From Thiobacillus sp. (lineage in GTDB: Bacteria; Pseudomonadota; Gammaproteobacteria; Burkholderiales; Thiobacillaceae), in assembly GCF_024708915.1 (NCBI RefSeq), contig NZ_JANJXQ010000235.1:1-61397 (forward strand): DNA of 61,397 nt, written 5' to 3'. A program made the translations under genes and the position numbers. The notes below the pieces were generated by a model. The model made no database searches and had not been told where the DNA came from. It worked only from the letters and a program-made list of their open reading frames with translations. Position 1 is the stretch's first letter, and each line of letters starts with the position of its first letter. Positions 34,040-43,402 of the stretch are shown piece by piece.

Positions 34040-35248
34040 ATGCGAGAGATTATGATCCTGGCCCACGTCCCGACCGACTCGGTCAACGTCGGTTTTGTCC
34101 CGGCGGCGCGGCGTTTTGGTTTATCGGTCGTGCTCCTGACCGACGACGCCGAAGCGCATCGACAATATTTCAGTCAGCCAGGGCTCACTGCTTATCCGCG
34201 GGAAATTGTTGCCTGCGACGTATTCAATCCGCTCGCGGTAATCGATGCGATCACCTGCCGCGCGCAGAAGCCGGCGGCGATTTTTTCCAACAGCGACCAC
34301 CTGCAGACCAGTACGGCGATCGCCGCCGAATATTTCAACCTGCCGCGCAAGGACTGGCACGTCGCCTACCGCGCGAAAAACAAGGCGGAAATGCGCGCCA
34401 AGCTCAAGGCCCGCGGACTCGACACGCTCTGGCATGCCATGGTCTGCGACCAGGCTGCGCTCGCGCGCGTCCTGGACAGCGTGCCGTTTCCGTGCATCGT
34501 CAAACCGCGCGAAGGCGTTGCCAGCCAGCAGGTCAGCCTGAGCCACGACCGCGCCGCACTCACGGCGCAGTGCGCCGCGGCGTGGAGCAAACAGCCCGGC
34601 CAACCCTTGCTCCTCGAAGAATACATCGCAGGCCCGCTCTACACACTGGAAACCATCGGCGACGATAAGAAGCTCTGCGTGCTCGGGGGCTTTCAGGTGA
34701 AATTGTCACCGCCGCCGTATTTCGTGGAGCTGGAGGCAAGCTGGGGGACAGGTTTGACGGCCAACCAGGAAACCGAGGTGATCGACATTATTCGCCGCTT
34801 TGGCGTCGGCTTCGGCGCGTGCCACACAGAGTTCGTCATGACCGACTCCGGTCCCCGTCTGATCGAAATCAACTATCGCAGCATCGGCGACTACCGCGAA
34901 TTCCTGCTGCAAGACACCCTCGGCCTGCCTTTATTCGAGATCATCCTGGGTCTTTATGCGGGCGAGCCGCTGCCACAGCTCGACATCGCACCAGGCGCGG
35001 CGCTGATCCGTTACTTTACGGCGCAGTCTGCAGGCCGCGTGATCGGCGCACCCAATGCTTTCGATCGTCACTCGGACGACATCCGGATCACGTTCAAACC
35101 GTTGCGAGCGATCGGCGAGACGGTCAGCCTGACCCACTCCAACAAGGATTACCTTGGTGTACTGCGCGGCACGGGGGCCGATGTGCAGCGTCTGGGCCTG
35201 GAAATGGACCGGATCAGCAGCGAGCTGGCCTGGACGATCGGCGTATGA
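34040..35248 (+). CDS. ATP-grasp ligase of siderophore biosynthesis (PvsA-like)
   Basis: A 402-residue ATP-grasp protein. An N-terminal Rossmann-like part (MREIMILAHVPTDSVNVGFV) is followed by the ATP-grasp core with FPCIVKPREGVASQQV, LLLEEYIAGPLYTLE and RLIEINYRSIGD, which supplies the Mg-binding Glu and Asn. Such enzymes join a carboxylate to an amine through an acyl phosphate. It is first in a gene order ATP-grasp, IucA/IucC, MFS, IucA/IucC, PLP decarboxylase, which equals pvsABCDE of vibrioferrin synthesis. Its overlap with the next gene shows coupling. Confidence 0.82.
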   Translation: MREIMILAHVPTDSVNVGFVPAARRFGLSVVLLTDDAEAHRQYFSQPGLTAYPREIVACDVFNPLAVIDAITCRAQKPAAIFSNSDHLQTSTAIAAEYFNLPRKDWHVAYRAKNKAEMRAKLKARGLDTLWHAMVCDQAALARVLDSVPFPCIVKPREGVASQQVSLSHDRAALTAQCAAAWSKQPGQPLLLEEYIAGPLYTLETIGDDKKLCVLGGFQVKLSPPPYFVELEASWGTGLTANQETEVIDIIRRFGVGFGACHTEFVMTDSGPRLIEINYRSIGDYREFLLQDTLGLPLFEIILGLYAGEPLPQLDIAPGAALIRYFTAQSAGRVIGAPNAFDRHSDDIRITFKPLRAIGETVSLTHSNKDYLGVLRGTGADVQRLGLEMDRISSELAWTIGV

Positions 35249-37101
35249 GCGCGGCAGCCCCCAAAACGACCGTCGCCGCCGTCGACCCGATGCAGGCGGA
35301 CGACACCGCGCACGACATCTATATTTGCCGGCGTGTGGTGGATACCCTGCTGCGGGAAAACGTGCGCGAGTGCGTGAGCCGCGCGACCGCGCGCGCCGGC
35401 GACAGCTTGCCGTCGGCACTCGCACACCATCGCGGCGCGGGCTGCGCCTGGCTCGAAGTGAGCCATTTCGGTGCCGGCCGCCTGTGGATTCCCGTCGCCG
35501 AATCCGCCTTCATGCAGGCGTGGCGCAGCGCCGGGTTGCCGCTCCTGTGGGATGACGGAAGATGCCTCAAGCAACTGTATGCGGTCGAGGACATCCTGGC
35601 CTGCTTTGCGCAGGGCCTCGCCGCTGCCGCGATGGATCGGTTCGCGGCGTTCGCCGAGGAGTGCCGCGTAGCGGCTGGACATCGGCATATCAGCGAAGCC
35701 GAGCGCGAACGCTGGTTCGCCGAGTTCCGCGCCGCGCACGGCATGACGGCAGGCACCCGACTGCCGAACTGGCACTCGCGCCTGCTGCACTATGATCGGC
35801 TTGGCGCGTTCCTTGATCACCCGTTTTATCCCACCGCACGCGCCAAGCTCGGTTTCGATGCCGATGCGCTCGCCGCTTACGGCCCCGAATTTCAGCGCCC
35901 CTTCATGTTGCGCTGGCTGGCGGTGCCACGCGGCCTTTATCATCCGAGTGCCGACGCCGAGTCGACCCTGCCAGCGCTGTGGCCGAGCGTCGAAGCCGTC
36001 GGCCTGCCGGCGGCGATGGCCCCTACGCATGCCCTGATTCCCGTGCATCCGTTCGTCTGGGACCATCAGCTCGACGCATTCCTGGTTGACGCCGAATTGC
36101 GTCAAAGCGTGGTGCGCGCTCCGCACCCCTATCTCGCGGTGGCGCCGACGCTGTCGGTGCGCACCGTCGTGCTGCTCGACGCACCGGAGTGGCACCTGAA
36201 GCTGCCGCTGACGATCCGTACCCTCGGCGCGAAGAACATTCGCACCATCAAGCCGAGCACGATCCACGACGGCCATCGCTTCCAGATGCTGCTGGCCGAT
36301 ATCGCCTCGCGCGAGCCGGCGATTGCCGACCGCTTGCTGCTGACCTTCGAAGCGTGCGGCGGACATGTCGACAACCGGATGTTCCTCGGCCACATCCTGC
36401 GCCGCTATCCGGTCGAAGCGCTGGGCGAGAGCACGCTGATTCCGGTGGCGGCGCTACTGGCCCAGACGCCCCCCGGAAACACCGTAGCCGAAGAAGCTGC
36501 GGCGGAATTCTACGCGGGCGACCTTGATGCATTCTTCGAGGACTACCTTGAACTGACGCTTCGTCTGCACCTGCTGCTGTGGCTGCGCTACGGCGTCGCC
36601 CTCGAGTCGAACCAGCAGAACTCGGTCCTCGTCTTGAGCCGGCAGGCGCCGCGCCTGCGCCTGCTGCTGAAAGACAACGATGCGGGGCGCATCCATTTCG
36701 ACGAGCTGGCGCGGCGCTGGCCGGATCTCGCACGCCGCGTGGCCGATCTGCAGGATCGCCGCATTTTCGTCACGGACGCCCTGCCGCTGGCACAGATGTT
36801 CACCACGATCACCCTGCAACTCAATATCGCGGTATTGGTCGAAGGCTACGCGGGCCTGCTCGGCGTGCCCCCCGCCGCGCTGTATGCCCGCGTCCGGCGG
36901 CGGGTCGAGGCGGTGCTAGACGAGCTGGCGGCCGAGGGCGAGGACGTGGCACCGGCGCGCCGCCTGCTGCTCGAGGACGACCGGCTCTATATCAAATATC
37001 TGCTGATCGCCGCCACCCTAGCTGAGAAGACCGAAACCGGCGCGCCCGACGTCAACAAGTTCTACGGCCGCAGCACACCCAACTTCCTGAGGGCGCCATG
37101 A
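35245..37101 (+). CDS. NIS siderophore synthetase, IucA/IucC family (PvsB-like)
   Basis: A 618-residue ATP-dependent ligase that joins a carboxylic acid such as citrate to an amine or alcohol. Family motifs: DHPFYPTARAKLGF near residue 191, IPVHPFVWDHQL near 263, HLKLPLTIRTLGAKNIRTI near 316, ESNQQNSVLVL near 453 and LKDNDAGRIHF near 475. The C-terminus is the FhuF-like/palm region. ATG 35245 overlaps the previous stop and replaces a longer unsupported frame. Two NIS synthetases in one cluster imply two condensations on the citrate core. Confidence 0.93.
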   Translation: MSAAAPKTTVAAVDPMQADDTAHDIYICRRVVDTLLRENVRECVSRATARAGDSLPSALAHHRGAGCAWLEVSHFGAGRLWIPVAESAFMQAWRSAGLPLLWDDGRCLKQLYAVEDILACFAQGLAAAAMDRFAAFAEECRVAAGHRHISEAERERWFAEFRAAHGMTAGTRLPNWHSRLLHYDRLGAFLDHPFYPTARAKLGFDADALAAYGPEFQRPFMLRWLAVPRGLYHPSADAESTLPALWPSVEAVGLPAAMAPTHALIPVHPFVWDHQLDAFLVDAELRQSVVRAPHPYLAVAPTLSVRTVVLLDAPEWHLKLPLTIRTLGAKNIRTIKPSTIHDGHRFQMLLADIASREPAIADRLLLTFEACGGHVDNRMFLGHILRRYPVEALGESTLIPVAALLAQTPPGNTVAEEAAAEFYAGDLDAFFEDYLELTLRLHLLLWLRYGVALESNQQNSVLVLSRQAPRLRLLLKDNDAGRIHFDELARRWPDLARRVADLQDRRIFVTDALPLAQMFTTITLQLNIAVLVEGYAGLLGVPPAALYARVRRRVEAVLDELAAEGEDVAPARRLLLEDDRLYIKYLLIAATLAEKTETGAPDVNKFYGRSTPNFLRAP

Positions 37102-38273
37102 TCGCCGACCGGCGGCGCGTTGTCGCCACGATCATGGTTTGCCATTTCATCGCTGCGTTCGCGGCGCTCGGAATGCCGCCGTTTTTTGCGCTGATACTCG
37201 ACAAATCGCTGCACAGCGATACCGCCTATCTGGCCGGCTGGCTGTACATCGTGCCGATATTTTTCACGGCCGTGAGCAGTCCATGGTGGGGGCGGCTCGC
37301 CGACAAATACGGCAAGAAGCCGCTGCTGCTGCGCGCTCAGCTGGGCCTCGCGGGCAGTTTCCTGCTGGCAGGCTTCGCCCCCAATGCCGGGGTATTTTCC
37401 CTTGCCCTCGCTTTGCAAGGCCTGCTCGGCGGCACCTTCGCCGCGTCCAACGCCTATCTGTCCACGATGGTCAGCGGCGCCGCGCTCACCCGCAGCCTGA
37501 ACCTGATGCAATGGTCGGCGCGGGCGGCGCTGGTTGCCGCACCGGCTGGCCTGGGCCTGCTGATGACGATCGAATCGCCGCTCGAGCTCTACCGTTACCT
37601 GGCGGGTTTGCCGCTCGTCGCCGCGCTGTTGATCGCGCGACTGCCGCCGGCGCACCCGCACGAAGCAAACGCCAAACCGGCGACCCGAGCCAAGGGCGTT
37701 GCGCTGGAAGCGAGCGCGAGCCAGGTCTACGCGGCGCAGTTCGCGTTCGTATTCGCCACCGTGCTGACGTTTCCGTATTTCGTGCCCTTCACCCAGGCCG
37801 GTTCCGAGCCGGCGTCTCTGGCCGTGGCCGGGCTGTTGTTCGGCATCCCGCACCTGGTCTACCTGCTGTGCGCGGTGCCCTTGAGTCGCTATCTCGGACA
37901 GGGCCGCCTGCTCGCCACGTTGTCGTCTTCATTCCTGTTGCTTGCGGGCGCGCTGGCCGCCCAGGCGCTGTTTCCGACGCTGCCGGGATTGACGGCCGGG
38001 CGCATCGCGATGGGCCTGGGAATGACACTCGGCTTCATCAGCCTGCACGCGCTGATCGCGGCGGTCGTGACGCACGAAAACGCCGGCCGCACCTTCGGCT
38101 GGTTCGAGAGCAACGCCAAGTGGGGCGCCGTCGGCGCCGGCCTGATCGCCGGCACGGCCGTCCAGGCGCTCGATCTGCGGGCACCATTTTTTATCGGCGC
38201 ATTCACCATGCTCGCCGCCGGCACTTACCTCGCCGGCGTGGCATTTTATCGTTTACAGCTGCGAAATTCTTGA
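37098..38273 (+). CDS. MFS exporter of the siderophore (PvsC-like)
   Basis: A 391-residue membrane protein with about 12 helices. The MFS signature between helices 2 and 3 reads WWGRLADKYGKKPLLL. The central loop is short (about residues 195-215). Its location between the two NIS synthetase genes, with a four-base overlap upstream, supports export of the finished siderophore to the periplasm or outside. PvsC of the vibrioferrin operon has the same place. Confidence 0.88.
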   Translation: MIADRRRVVATIMVCHFIAAFAALGMPPFFALILDKSLHSDTAYLAGWLYIVPIFFTAVSSPWWGRLADKYGKKPLLLRAQLGLAGSFLLAGFAPNAGVFSLALALQGLLGGTFAASNAYLSTMVSGAALTRSLNLMQWSARAALVAAPAGLGLLMTIESPLELYRYLAGLPLVAALLIARLPPAHPHEANAKPATRAKGVALEASASQVYAAQFAFVFATVLTFPYFVPFTQAGSEPASLAVAGLLFGIPHLVYLLCAVPLSRYLGQGRLLATLSSSFLLLAGALAAQALFPTLPGLTAGRIAMGLGMTLGFISLHALIAAVVTHENAGRTFGWFESNAKWGAVGAGLIAGTAVQALDLRAPFFIGAFTMLAAGTYLAGVAFYRLQLRNS

Positions 38274-38287
38274 CCTCAGGAGAAATC

Positions 38288-40129
38288 ATGCATTCACACA
38301 ATCTGGCAGGCGCAATCGATCCCGCGTCCCTGGCGCTACAGGAAGCCGGCCGGCGTTCCATGGAAACGCTGCTCAACTGTTATTGCCGCGAGGTCGCAGG
38401 GCTGGAGGGGCAGTTAAGCGTAGGCCCCTTGTTCGGGCAGAGCGACAGTCCGGCATCGGTGCACCTGGCCCTGCGCCGCACCGGCGGCCGTGCCATGCAC
38501 ATCCGCCTGCCGCTTACCGGCGAACGCGTGCTGACTGTGGTCGACAACGCGTGCTCCACCGGGAATTACCGCTACCTGTCGCCTATGTATTGCAAGGCCC
38601 CGGGCAAACCTTGGGCCCTGCTCGACTGGCAGACGTTGGCGGGGCTGTTGCTGCGTGAACTGTCGGTCAAATACGGCCAGCCTGCGAACGACGAACTGAT
38701 GCAACAGATACAGGACAGCGTGGCGGTCACCTCCGCCGTGCTGAGCGCGGCGTGCCCCGGGCCGTTTTCGCCGACGCCCTTGCAGGCCTTCGTCGAGTCC
38801 GAACAGTCGCTGGTGTTCGGCCACCCGTTCCACCCCTCCCCGAAAAGCCGCCAGGGCATTTCCCATGAGGACATGCGGCGCTATTCGCCGGAAATGGAAA
38901 CGCGCTTTGCGCTGCATTATTTCGCCGTACGCCGCGAATGCCTATTGCAGCAATCAGTGCTCGCCCAGCCCTGCGACCGGCTGGTCGCCGAACAGGCGCC
39001 GGCGGAGATTGCCGCGGACGAGGACTTTTTCCTTATTCCCGCCCATCCCTGGCAAGCGCGCCATCTGCTCGGCCATCCAGGCGTCGCGGCGGCAATTCGC
39101 AGCGGCCGCATCCGCGATCTCGGACAGCAGGGCGCGCCCTTTTACCCGACCGCATCGATCCGCACGCTGTTCCATCCCGACAATCCCTATTTTTACAAGT
39201 GTTCACTCAACGTCCGCATCACCAACTGCGTGCGCAAAAACGCGATCTACGAGCTCGAGGGCGCGCTGCAGGTCACCCGCATCATGCGCACCCTTGCGCC
39301 GCAGTTGCAGCAGCATTTCCCCGGCGTCGCGGTCATGGAGGAGCCCGCATTCATCTCGGCGGATCTGAAAACGGGCGACGCCCAATCCGACAAGGCGATC
39401 ACCGAAGGCTTCGGCCTGATCCTGCGGCGTGGCTTCGACGACGTGCTGCATCCGGGCGTGACGCCGTTGCTCGCCGGGGCGCTGTTCGGCAACCACATCT
39501 ACGGCGAAGCGCGGATGGGCGAGTTGCTGGACGCGATGCCGCGGCGTGGCGGATCGCCGCGCGAAGAGACCGCCGAGGCGTGGTTTTCGCGCTACGTCGG
39601 CGAGCTCATGTACCCGGTGCTCTACTGCTATTTCGCGCACGGCGTCATTTTCGAGCCGCATTTACAGAACGTGGTGATCGGCGTCGCCGAGGGCCAGGTG
39701 CGACAGGTCTTTCTGCGCGACTTCGAAGGCGTGAAGCTGGTGCAGGAGCGGTTCGGCGCCAAGCAACTGGACGGTATCAGCCCGCGCGCCCGCGAAGCGC
39801 TCTGGTACAGCGCCGAGCAGGGCTGGAAACGGATCGCCTACTGCCTGTTCGTCAACAATTTCTGCGAGGCGATCAACCAGATCGGTGCCGGCAGGCCGGC
39901 ATTGCAAAACCGCCTGTGGGCGGTGGTGCGCTACCATCTGCATGCCTACCAGAGCCAATACGGCGACGACGTTTCGGCACGCTGCATCAACGCCCTGCTT
40001 AACGGCGAGGCGTTTCCCGGAAAAGCCAATCTGATCAACCGTTTCTTCAAGCGGCCGGATCGCGCGTCCGGCTATCTTCCGGTCAACAACCCGCTGGGCA
40101 CGCTGGGGGAGAACCGGGCGTGGAGCTGA
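38288..40129 (+). CDS. NIS siderophore synthetase, IucA/IucC family (PvsD-like)
   Basis: A 613-residue ligase with better-conserved motifs than the first copy: FGHPFHPSPKSRQGIS near residue 177, IPAHPWQARHLLG near 250, ASIRTLFHP near 288, KCSLNVRITNCVRKN near 303, EPHLQNVVIGV near 456 and LRDFEGVKL near 477. These form the ATP and citrate sites. ATG 38288 has TCAGGAGAAATC upstream; a far longer frame reaching 37139 runs antiphase through the MFS gene and is rejected. In vibrioferrin synthesis PvsD acts on citrate; the same is inferred here. Confidence 0.94.
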   Translation: MHSHNLAGAIDPASLALQEAGRRSMETLLNCYCREVAGLEGQLSVGPLFGQSDSPASVHLALRRTGGRAMHIRLPLTGERVLTVVDNACSTGNYRYLSPMYCKAPGKPWALLDWQTLAGLLLRELSVKYGQPANDELMQQIQDSVAVTSAVLSAACPGPFSPTPLQAFVESEQSLVFGHPFHPSPKSRQGISHEDMRRYSPEMETRFALHYFAVRRECLLQQSVLAQPCDRLVAEQAPAEIAADEDFFLIPAHPWQARHLLGHPGVAAAIRSGRIRDLGQQGAPFYPTASIRTLFHPDNPYFYKCSLNVRITNCVRKNAIYELEGALQVTRIMRTLAPQLQQHFPGVAVMEEPAFISADLKTGDAQSDKAITEGFGLILRRGFDDVLHPGVTPLLAGALFGNHIYGEARMGELLDAMPRRGGSPREETAEAWFSRYVGELMYPVLYCYFAHGVIFEPHLQNVVIGVAEGQVRQVFLRDFEGVKLVQERFGAKQLDGISPRAREALWYSAEQGWKRIAYCLFVNNFCEAINQIGAGRPALQNRLWAVVRYHLHAYQSQYGDDVSARCINALLNGEAFPGKANLINRFFKRPDRASGYLPVNNPLGTLGENRAWS

Positions 40130-41328
40130 GGCTGGCCAAAGTGTTCGAAAGCCTGCGCTCGGCCCATGCGCAAGCCAACGCGCCGCTGTGCGCGTATGTC
40201 TACGACCTGGCCGCGCTGCGCCGACATGCCGCGAACCTGGCCGGCAGCCTGCCGGACGGCTGCGAATTGTTTTACGCGATCAAAGCCAATTCCGATCTGC
40301 CGATCCTGCAGACACTGGCGCCGGTCGTCGCCGGATTCGAGGTCTCGTCGGGCGGCGAGTTGGCCTGGGTGCGCGAGCACTTCGCCGAGGTTCCGGTGAT
40401 TTTCAGCGGCCCGGGCAAGCTGGACCATGAACTCCGGGACGCGATCGAACAGAACGTCGATTGTCTGCATGCGGAAAGCCTGCACGAGCTGCAGCGCCTG
40501 GCGAACATCGCCGGCCGGGCGGGGCGAACGGCGCCGGTGTCGTTGCGCATCAACCTGACGCTCGACAAGCTTGCCGAGACAAGCCTGATGATGGGCGGTA
40601 AACCCACGCCGTTCGGAATCCCGGCGCAGCAATTGCCCGAATGCCTGGAATGGCTGCGCGCCCGCCCCGAAATCCGGCTGCGCGGTTTTCATTTCCATCT
40701 GCTGTCGCACCAGCTCGACGCGGCCGCCCATCTGCAACTCGTCGCGGCCTATCTCGAGCAGGCGCGCCGCTGGCGCGACGACCATGACCTGGACATCGAT
40801 CACATCAATGTTGGCGGCGGCATCGGCATCAACTACCGTCAGCCTCACCGGCAATTCGACTGGCCGGCCTTCAGCGCAGGGCTGGCCGCGTTGCTGAGCG
40901 AGCGCGGCATGCCGGGCGTCGCGGTGCGCTTCGAATTCGGCCGCTACATGACCGCGGCCTGCGGTTACTACGCGATGCAGGTCATCGACATCAAGCGCAG
41001 CCACGGCAAGACCTTCGTGGTCGGCCGCGGCGGCTCGCATCACTTTCGCACCCCCTATGCGCAAGGCCACAGCCACCCGTTTCACGTGCTGCCGGTCGAC
41101 GAATGGCCGTATTCGTTTGCGCGCCCGTACGCGGCGAACGAGACCGTCAGCGTCGTCGGCCAGCTCTGTACGCCGAAAGACGTGTTGGCGTTCGACGCCC
41201 AGGTCGAATCGGTGCGCTGCAACGACGTACTGGTGTTTCCCTACGCCGGCGCCTATGCCTGGCACATTTCGCATCATGATTTTTTGCGCCACCCGCATCC
41301 CGCGCAGTGGTATTTGCCCGTCGAGTGA
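40120..41328 (+). CDS. PLP-dependent decarboxylase, DAP/ornithine decarboxylase fold (PvsE/SbnH-like)
   Basis: A 402-residue fold-type III decarboxylase. PLP-binding Lys55 lies in LFYAIKANSD; the phosphate-binding loop is VGGGIGINY (about 231); FEFGRYMTAACG (about 272) and QLCTPKDVLA complete the active site. PvsE is thought to decarboxylate serine to ethanolamine for vibrioferrin; SbnH acts on a citryl-diaminopropionate intermediate. The substrate here cannot be read from sequence. It starts with GTG at 40120, overlapping the previous gene by 10 bases. Confidence 0.9.
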   Translation: MELRLAKVFESLRSAHAQANAPLCAYVYDLAALRRHAANLAGSLPDGCELFYAIKANSDLPILQTLAPVVAGFEVSSGGELAWVREHFAEVPVIFSGPGKLDHELRDAIEQNVDCLHAESLHELQRLANIAGRAGRTAPVSLRINLTLDKLAETSLMMGGKPTPFGIPAQQLPECLEWLRARPEIRLRGFHFHLLSHQLDAAAHLQLVAAYLEQARRWRDDHDLDIDHINVGGGIGINYRQPHRQFDWPAFSAGLAALLSERGMPGVAVRFEFGRYMTAACGYYAMQVIDIKRSHGKTFVVGRGGSHHFRTPYAQGHSHPFHVLPVDEWPYSFARPYAANETVSVVGQLCTPKDVLAFDAQVESVRCNDVLVFPYAGAYAWHISHHDFLRHPHPAQWYLPVE

Positions 41329-41335
41329 GGCCGTT

Positions 41336-42100
41336 ATGTTGCAGACCAACCCACTGAAACGCGCGCTGGCCGCCGGCAAGACCGTATTCGGCTTGCTCAA
41401 TTCGATCCCGTCGCCGCTGCTGGTCGAGATGATCGGCTACGCCGGATTCGATTTCGTCATCCTCGATATGGAACATGTTTGTCTCAACCCTGAGACGCTC
41501 GAAAACATGGTGCGGGCAGCCGAATGCGCCGGGGTCACGTCGCTGGTGCGGGTGCCGAGCGCGGCGCCCGACGTCATTTTGCGGGCGCTCGATTGCGGCG
41601 CGCAGGGCATTGTCGTGCCGTACGTGCGCACCGCCGCGGAGGCAGCGCAGGCCGTCGCGGCAAGCCGCTACGCTCCGCTCGGGACGCGCGGCATCAGCGG
41701 CGGCCGCACCACGGGCTTCGGCACCCTCGACCTGCCGACCTATTTCGCCCGCGCCAATTCGGAAATCATGGTGGTGGCCATGATCGAAGACCGGGAAGGC
41801 GTCGACAATCTGGAGGCCATCCTGTCTGTCGCTGGCCTCGACATGGTGCTCGAAGGCGCAATCGATCTGTCGCAATCCTACGGTGTGCCGGGGCAGGCGC
41901 AGCACCCGATCGTGCAGGACGCCATCGAAAAGATTGCGGCGAGCTGCCGCCGCCACGGCATTCCGTTTTGTGCCATTCCGCGAGTCCCCGAGCAGGCGGG
42001 CGCGTGGAAAGCGCGCGATGTGCAGGCATATGTGCTGGGGGACGACCGCGGCGTCAGCTTTCGGGCGATCAAGGCCCATCTGGCGACATTCAGGCAATGA
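41336..42100 (+). CDS. HpcH/HpaI aldolase-family citrate synthase, SbnG-like
   Basis: A 254-residue TIM-barrel protein. LFGLLNSIPSPLLVEMIGYA is a near copy of the SbnG start pattern (xNSIPxPLxVEM), followed by FDFVILDMEHVCLNPETLEN and GAQGIVVPYVRTAAEA. SbnG of staphyloferrin B makes citrate from oxaloacetate and acetyl-CoA outside the TCA cycle. Here it would supply citrate for the NIS synthetases. No SbnA/SbnB-type diaminopropionate genes are present, which argues against staphyloferrin B itself. An aldolase role remains possible. Confidence 0.85.
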   Translation: MLQTNPLKRALAAGKTVFGLLNSIPSPLLVEMIGYAGFDFVILDMEHVCLNPETLENMVRAAECAGVTSLVRVPSAAPDVILRALDCGAQGIVVPYVRTAAEAAQAVAASRYAPLGTRGISGGRTTGFGTLDLPTYFARANSEIMVVAMIEDREGVDNLEAILSVAGLDMVLEGAIDLSQSYGVPGQAQHPIVQDAIEKIAASCRRHGIPFCAIPRVPEQAGAWKARDVQAYVLGDDRGVSFRAIKAHLATFRQ

Positions 42101-43218
42101 CAGCCCACGGAACAATCCTCTCGCCGCGGATCATGCCGGGGACGGCACGCCGATTCGTATTCAAGCTCCACCTCTATACCGGGCTGCTGATCGGACTGCT
42201 GCTGGTGCTGAGCGGCCTGAGCGGCAGCGTGCTGGTGTTTCGGGACGAGATCGAGACAGTTGCCTATCCGGAACTGCTCGTCACCGCAGCACGAGGCGAG
42301 CGCATCGCGGTCGACGATATGTTGCAGCGGGTGCGGCGCGCCTATCCCGACGACCTGCCCTTTGCCATCCGCATGCCGCGCACGCCGCAGCAGACCTATA
42401 TGGTCAAGCTCAATGGCGCGCACGATCTCTTCGTCTACGTCGACCCCTACAGCGGCAGGATCCTCGGCGCACAGCGGCAAACGGATTTCCCGACCGGGTG
42501 GATATCGCTGCTGCATACCCAGCTCCTGAGCGGAGAGGCCGGCGAAACGGCACTGGGTATCGGCGCTTTACTGCTTGTCGGCCTGTGCGTGACGGGGCTC
42601 GTTCTTTGGTGGCCGCGAAACGGAAAAATTTCGCAGGGTTTCAAGGTTCAGTGGTCCGCGCGCTGGAAAAGGCTGAATTTCGATCTGCATCGCGCATCGG
42701 GCGTCTATGCGGCGCTGCTTCTTTTGCTCGCGGCGTCGACCGGCGCCGCGTTCGTATTCAACAAGACCGCGACCGGCTTGGTCGATACCGTGACAGCGAG
42801 CGCGCCACGGGCAGCCCCGCCGCGTACCCTTCCATCCCCCGAAGGGATGCCCGCGCGTGCGCTCGACAGCCTGCTGCATCAGGCCGACCGCGTGCTGCCG
42901 GCCCCGACTACATGGATCAGCCTTCCCCAGACGCCGCAGGCGCCGCTCGTCGTACGCAAGAAGCTTCCGCAGGAACTTCATCCGAACGGCAGAAATTTCG
43001 TTTTCCTCAATCAATACTCAGGCAACGTAATCCAGGTTGAACACGCCTTGGCCGCGCCGCTCGGTACAAGGGTTTTCAACACGTTTTATCCACTGCACAC
43101 CGGCGCCATGGGAGGAACGCCTACGCGAATCCTGCAGGTCGTCGCTGGCCTCGCACCGACCCTGCTGCTGGTCACCGGCTTTGTCATGTGGAAAAGCCGC
43201 AAGAAAGGGAAATATTAG
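42097..43218 (+). CDS. PepSY-associated inner-membrane protein
   Basis: A 373-residue membrane protein with PepSY-TM features: helix FKLHLYTGLLIGLLLVLSGL, periplasmic PepSY region DMLQRVRRAYPDDLPFAIRM, a helix before WWPRNGKISQGF, then RLNFDLHRASGVYAALLLLL and a last helix LLLVTGFVMW. Conserved His residues in helices 1 and 3 may bind heme. Such proteins are often encoded with siderophore receptors and are suspected ferric-siderophore reductases. The start overlaps the SbnG-like stop by four bases. Confidence 0.85.
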   Translation: MTAHGTILSPRIMPGTARRFVFKLHLYTGLLIGLLLVLSGLSGSVLVFRDEIETVAYPELLVTAARGERIAVDDMLQRVRRAYPDDLPFAIRMPRTPQQTYMVKLNGAHDLFVYVDPYSGRILGAQRQTDFPTGWISLLHTQLLSGEAGETALGIGALLLVGLCVTGLVLWWPRNGKISQGFKVQWSARWKRLNFDLHRASGVYAALLLLLAASTGAAFVFNKTATGLVDTVTASAPRAAPPRTLPSPEGMPARALDSLLHQADRVLPAPTTWISLPQTPQAPLVVRKKLPQELHPNGRNFVFLNQYSGNVIQVEHALAAPLGTRVFNTFYPLHTGAMGGTPTRILQVVAGLAPTLLLVTGFVMWKSRKKGKY

Positions 43219-43251
43219 CTTTCTCCCCATCCTCCATCCCCCATTGACCTA

Positions 43252-43270
43252 GCTAATAAGAACCATTATT
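43252..43270 (+). promoter_or_regulatory. Fur box upstream of tonB-exbBD-receptor 2
   Basis: GCTAATAAGAACCATTATT matches 14 of 19 Fur consensus positions. It lies in the 184-bp gap between the PepSY gene and tonB, so the energy-transducing genes and second receptor form a separate iron-repressed unit. Confidence 0.65.
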
Positions 43271-43402
43271 ATTCGCATTGTTGTTAGTTCGCTCAACCCT
43301 TGCTGCCGGGATGGTCTGAGACACCTTGCCGGCACAGGCTTCGTACCCCTTCGATGCGTCCCCAGCATGCACTGTTTGATATTTGAAAGGGACACGTCTG
43401 GG

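Noticed and set aside
37139..38287. Long N-terminal extension of the second NIS synthetase
   Set aside because: Lies out of frame over the MFS gene, is Arg/Ala/Gly noise, and a good ribosome binding site supports ATG 38288.
40120..42100. Assignment of the cluster as staphyloferrin B
   Set aside because: SbnH- and SbnG-like genes fit, but SbnA/SbnB/SbnC equivalents are absent and an ATP-grasp gene in pvsA position is present.
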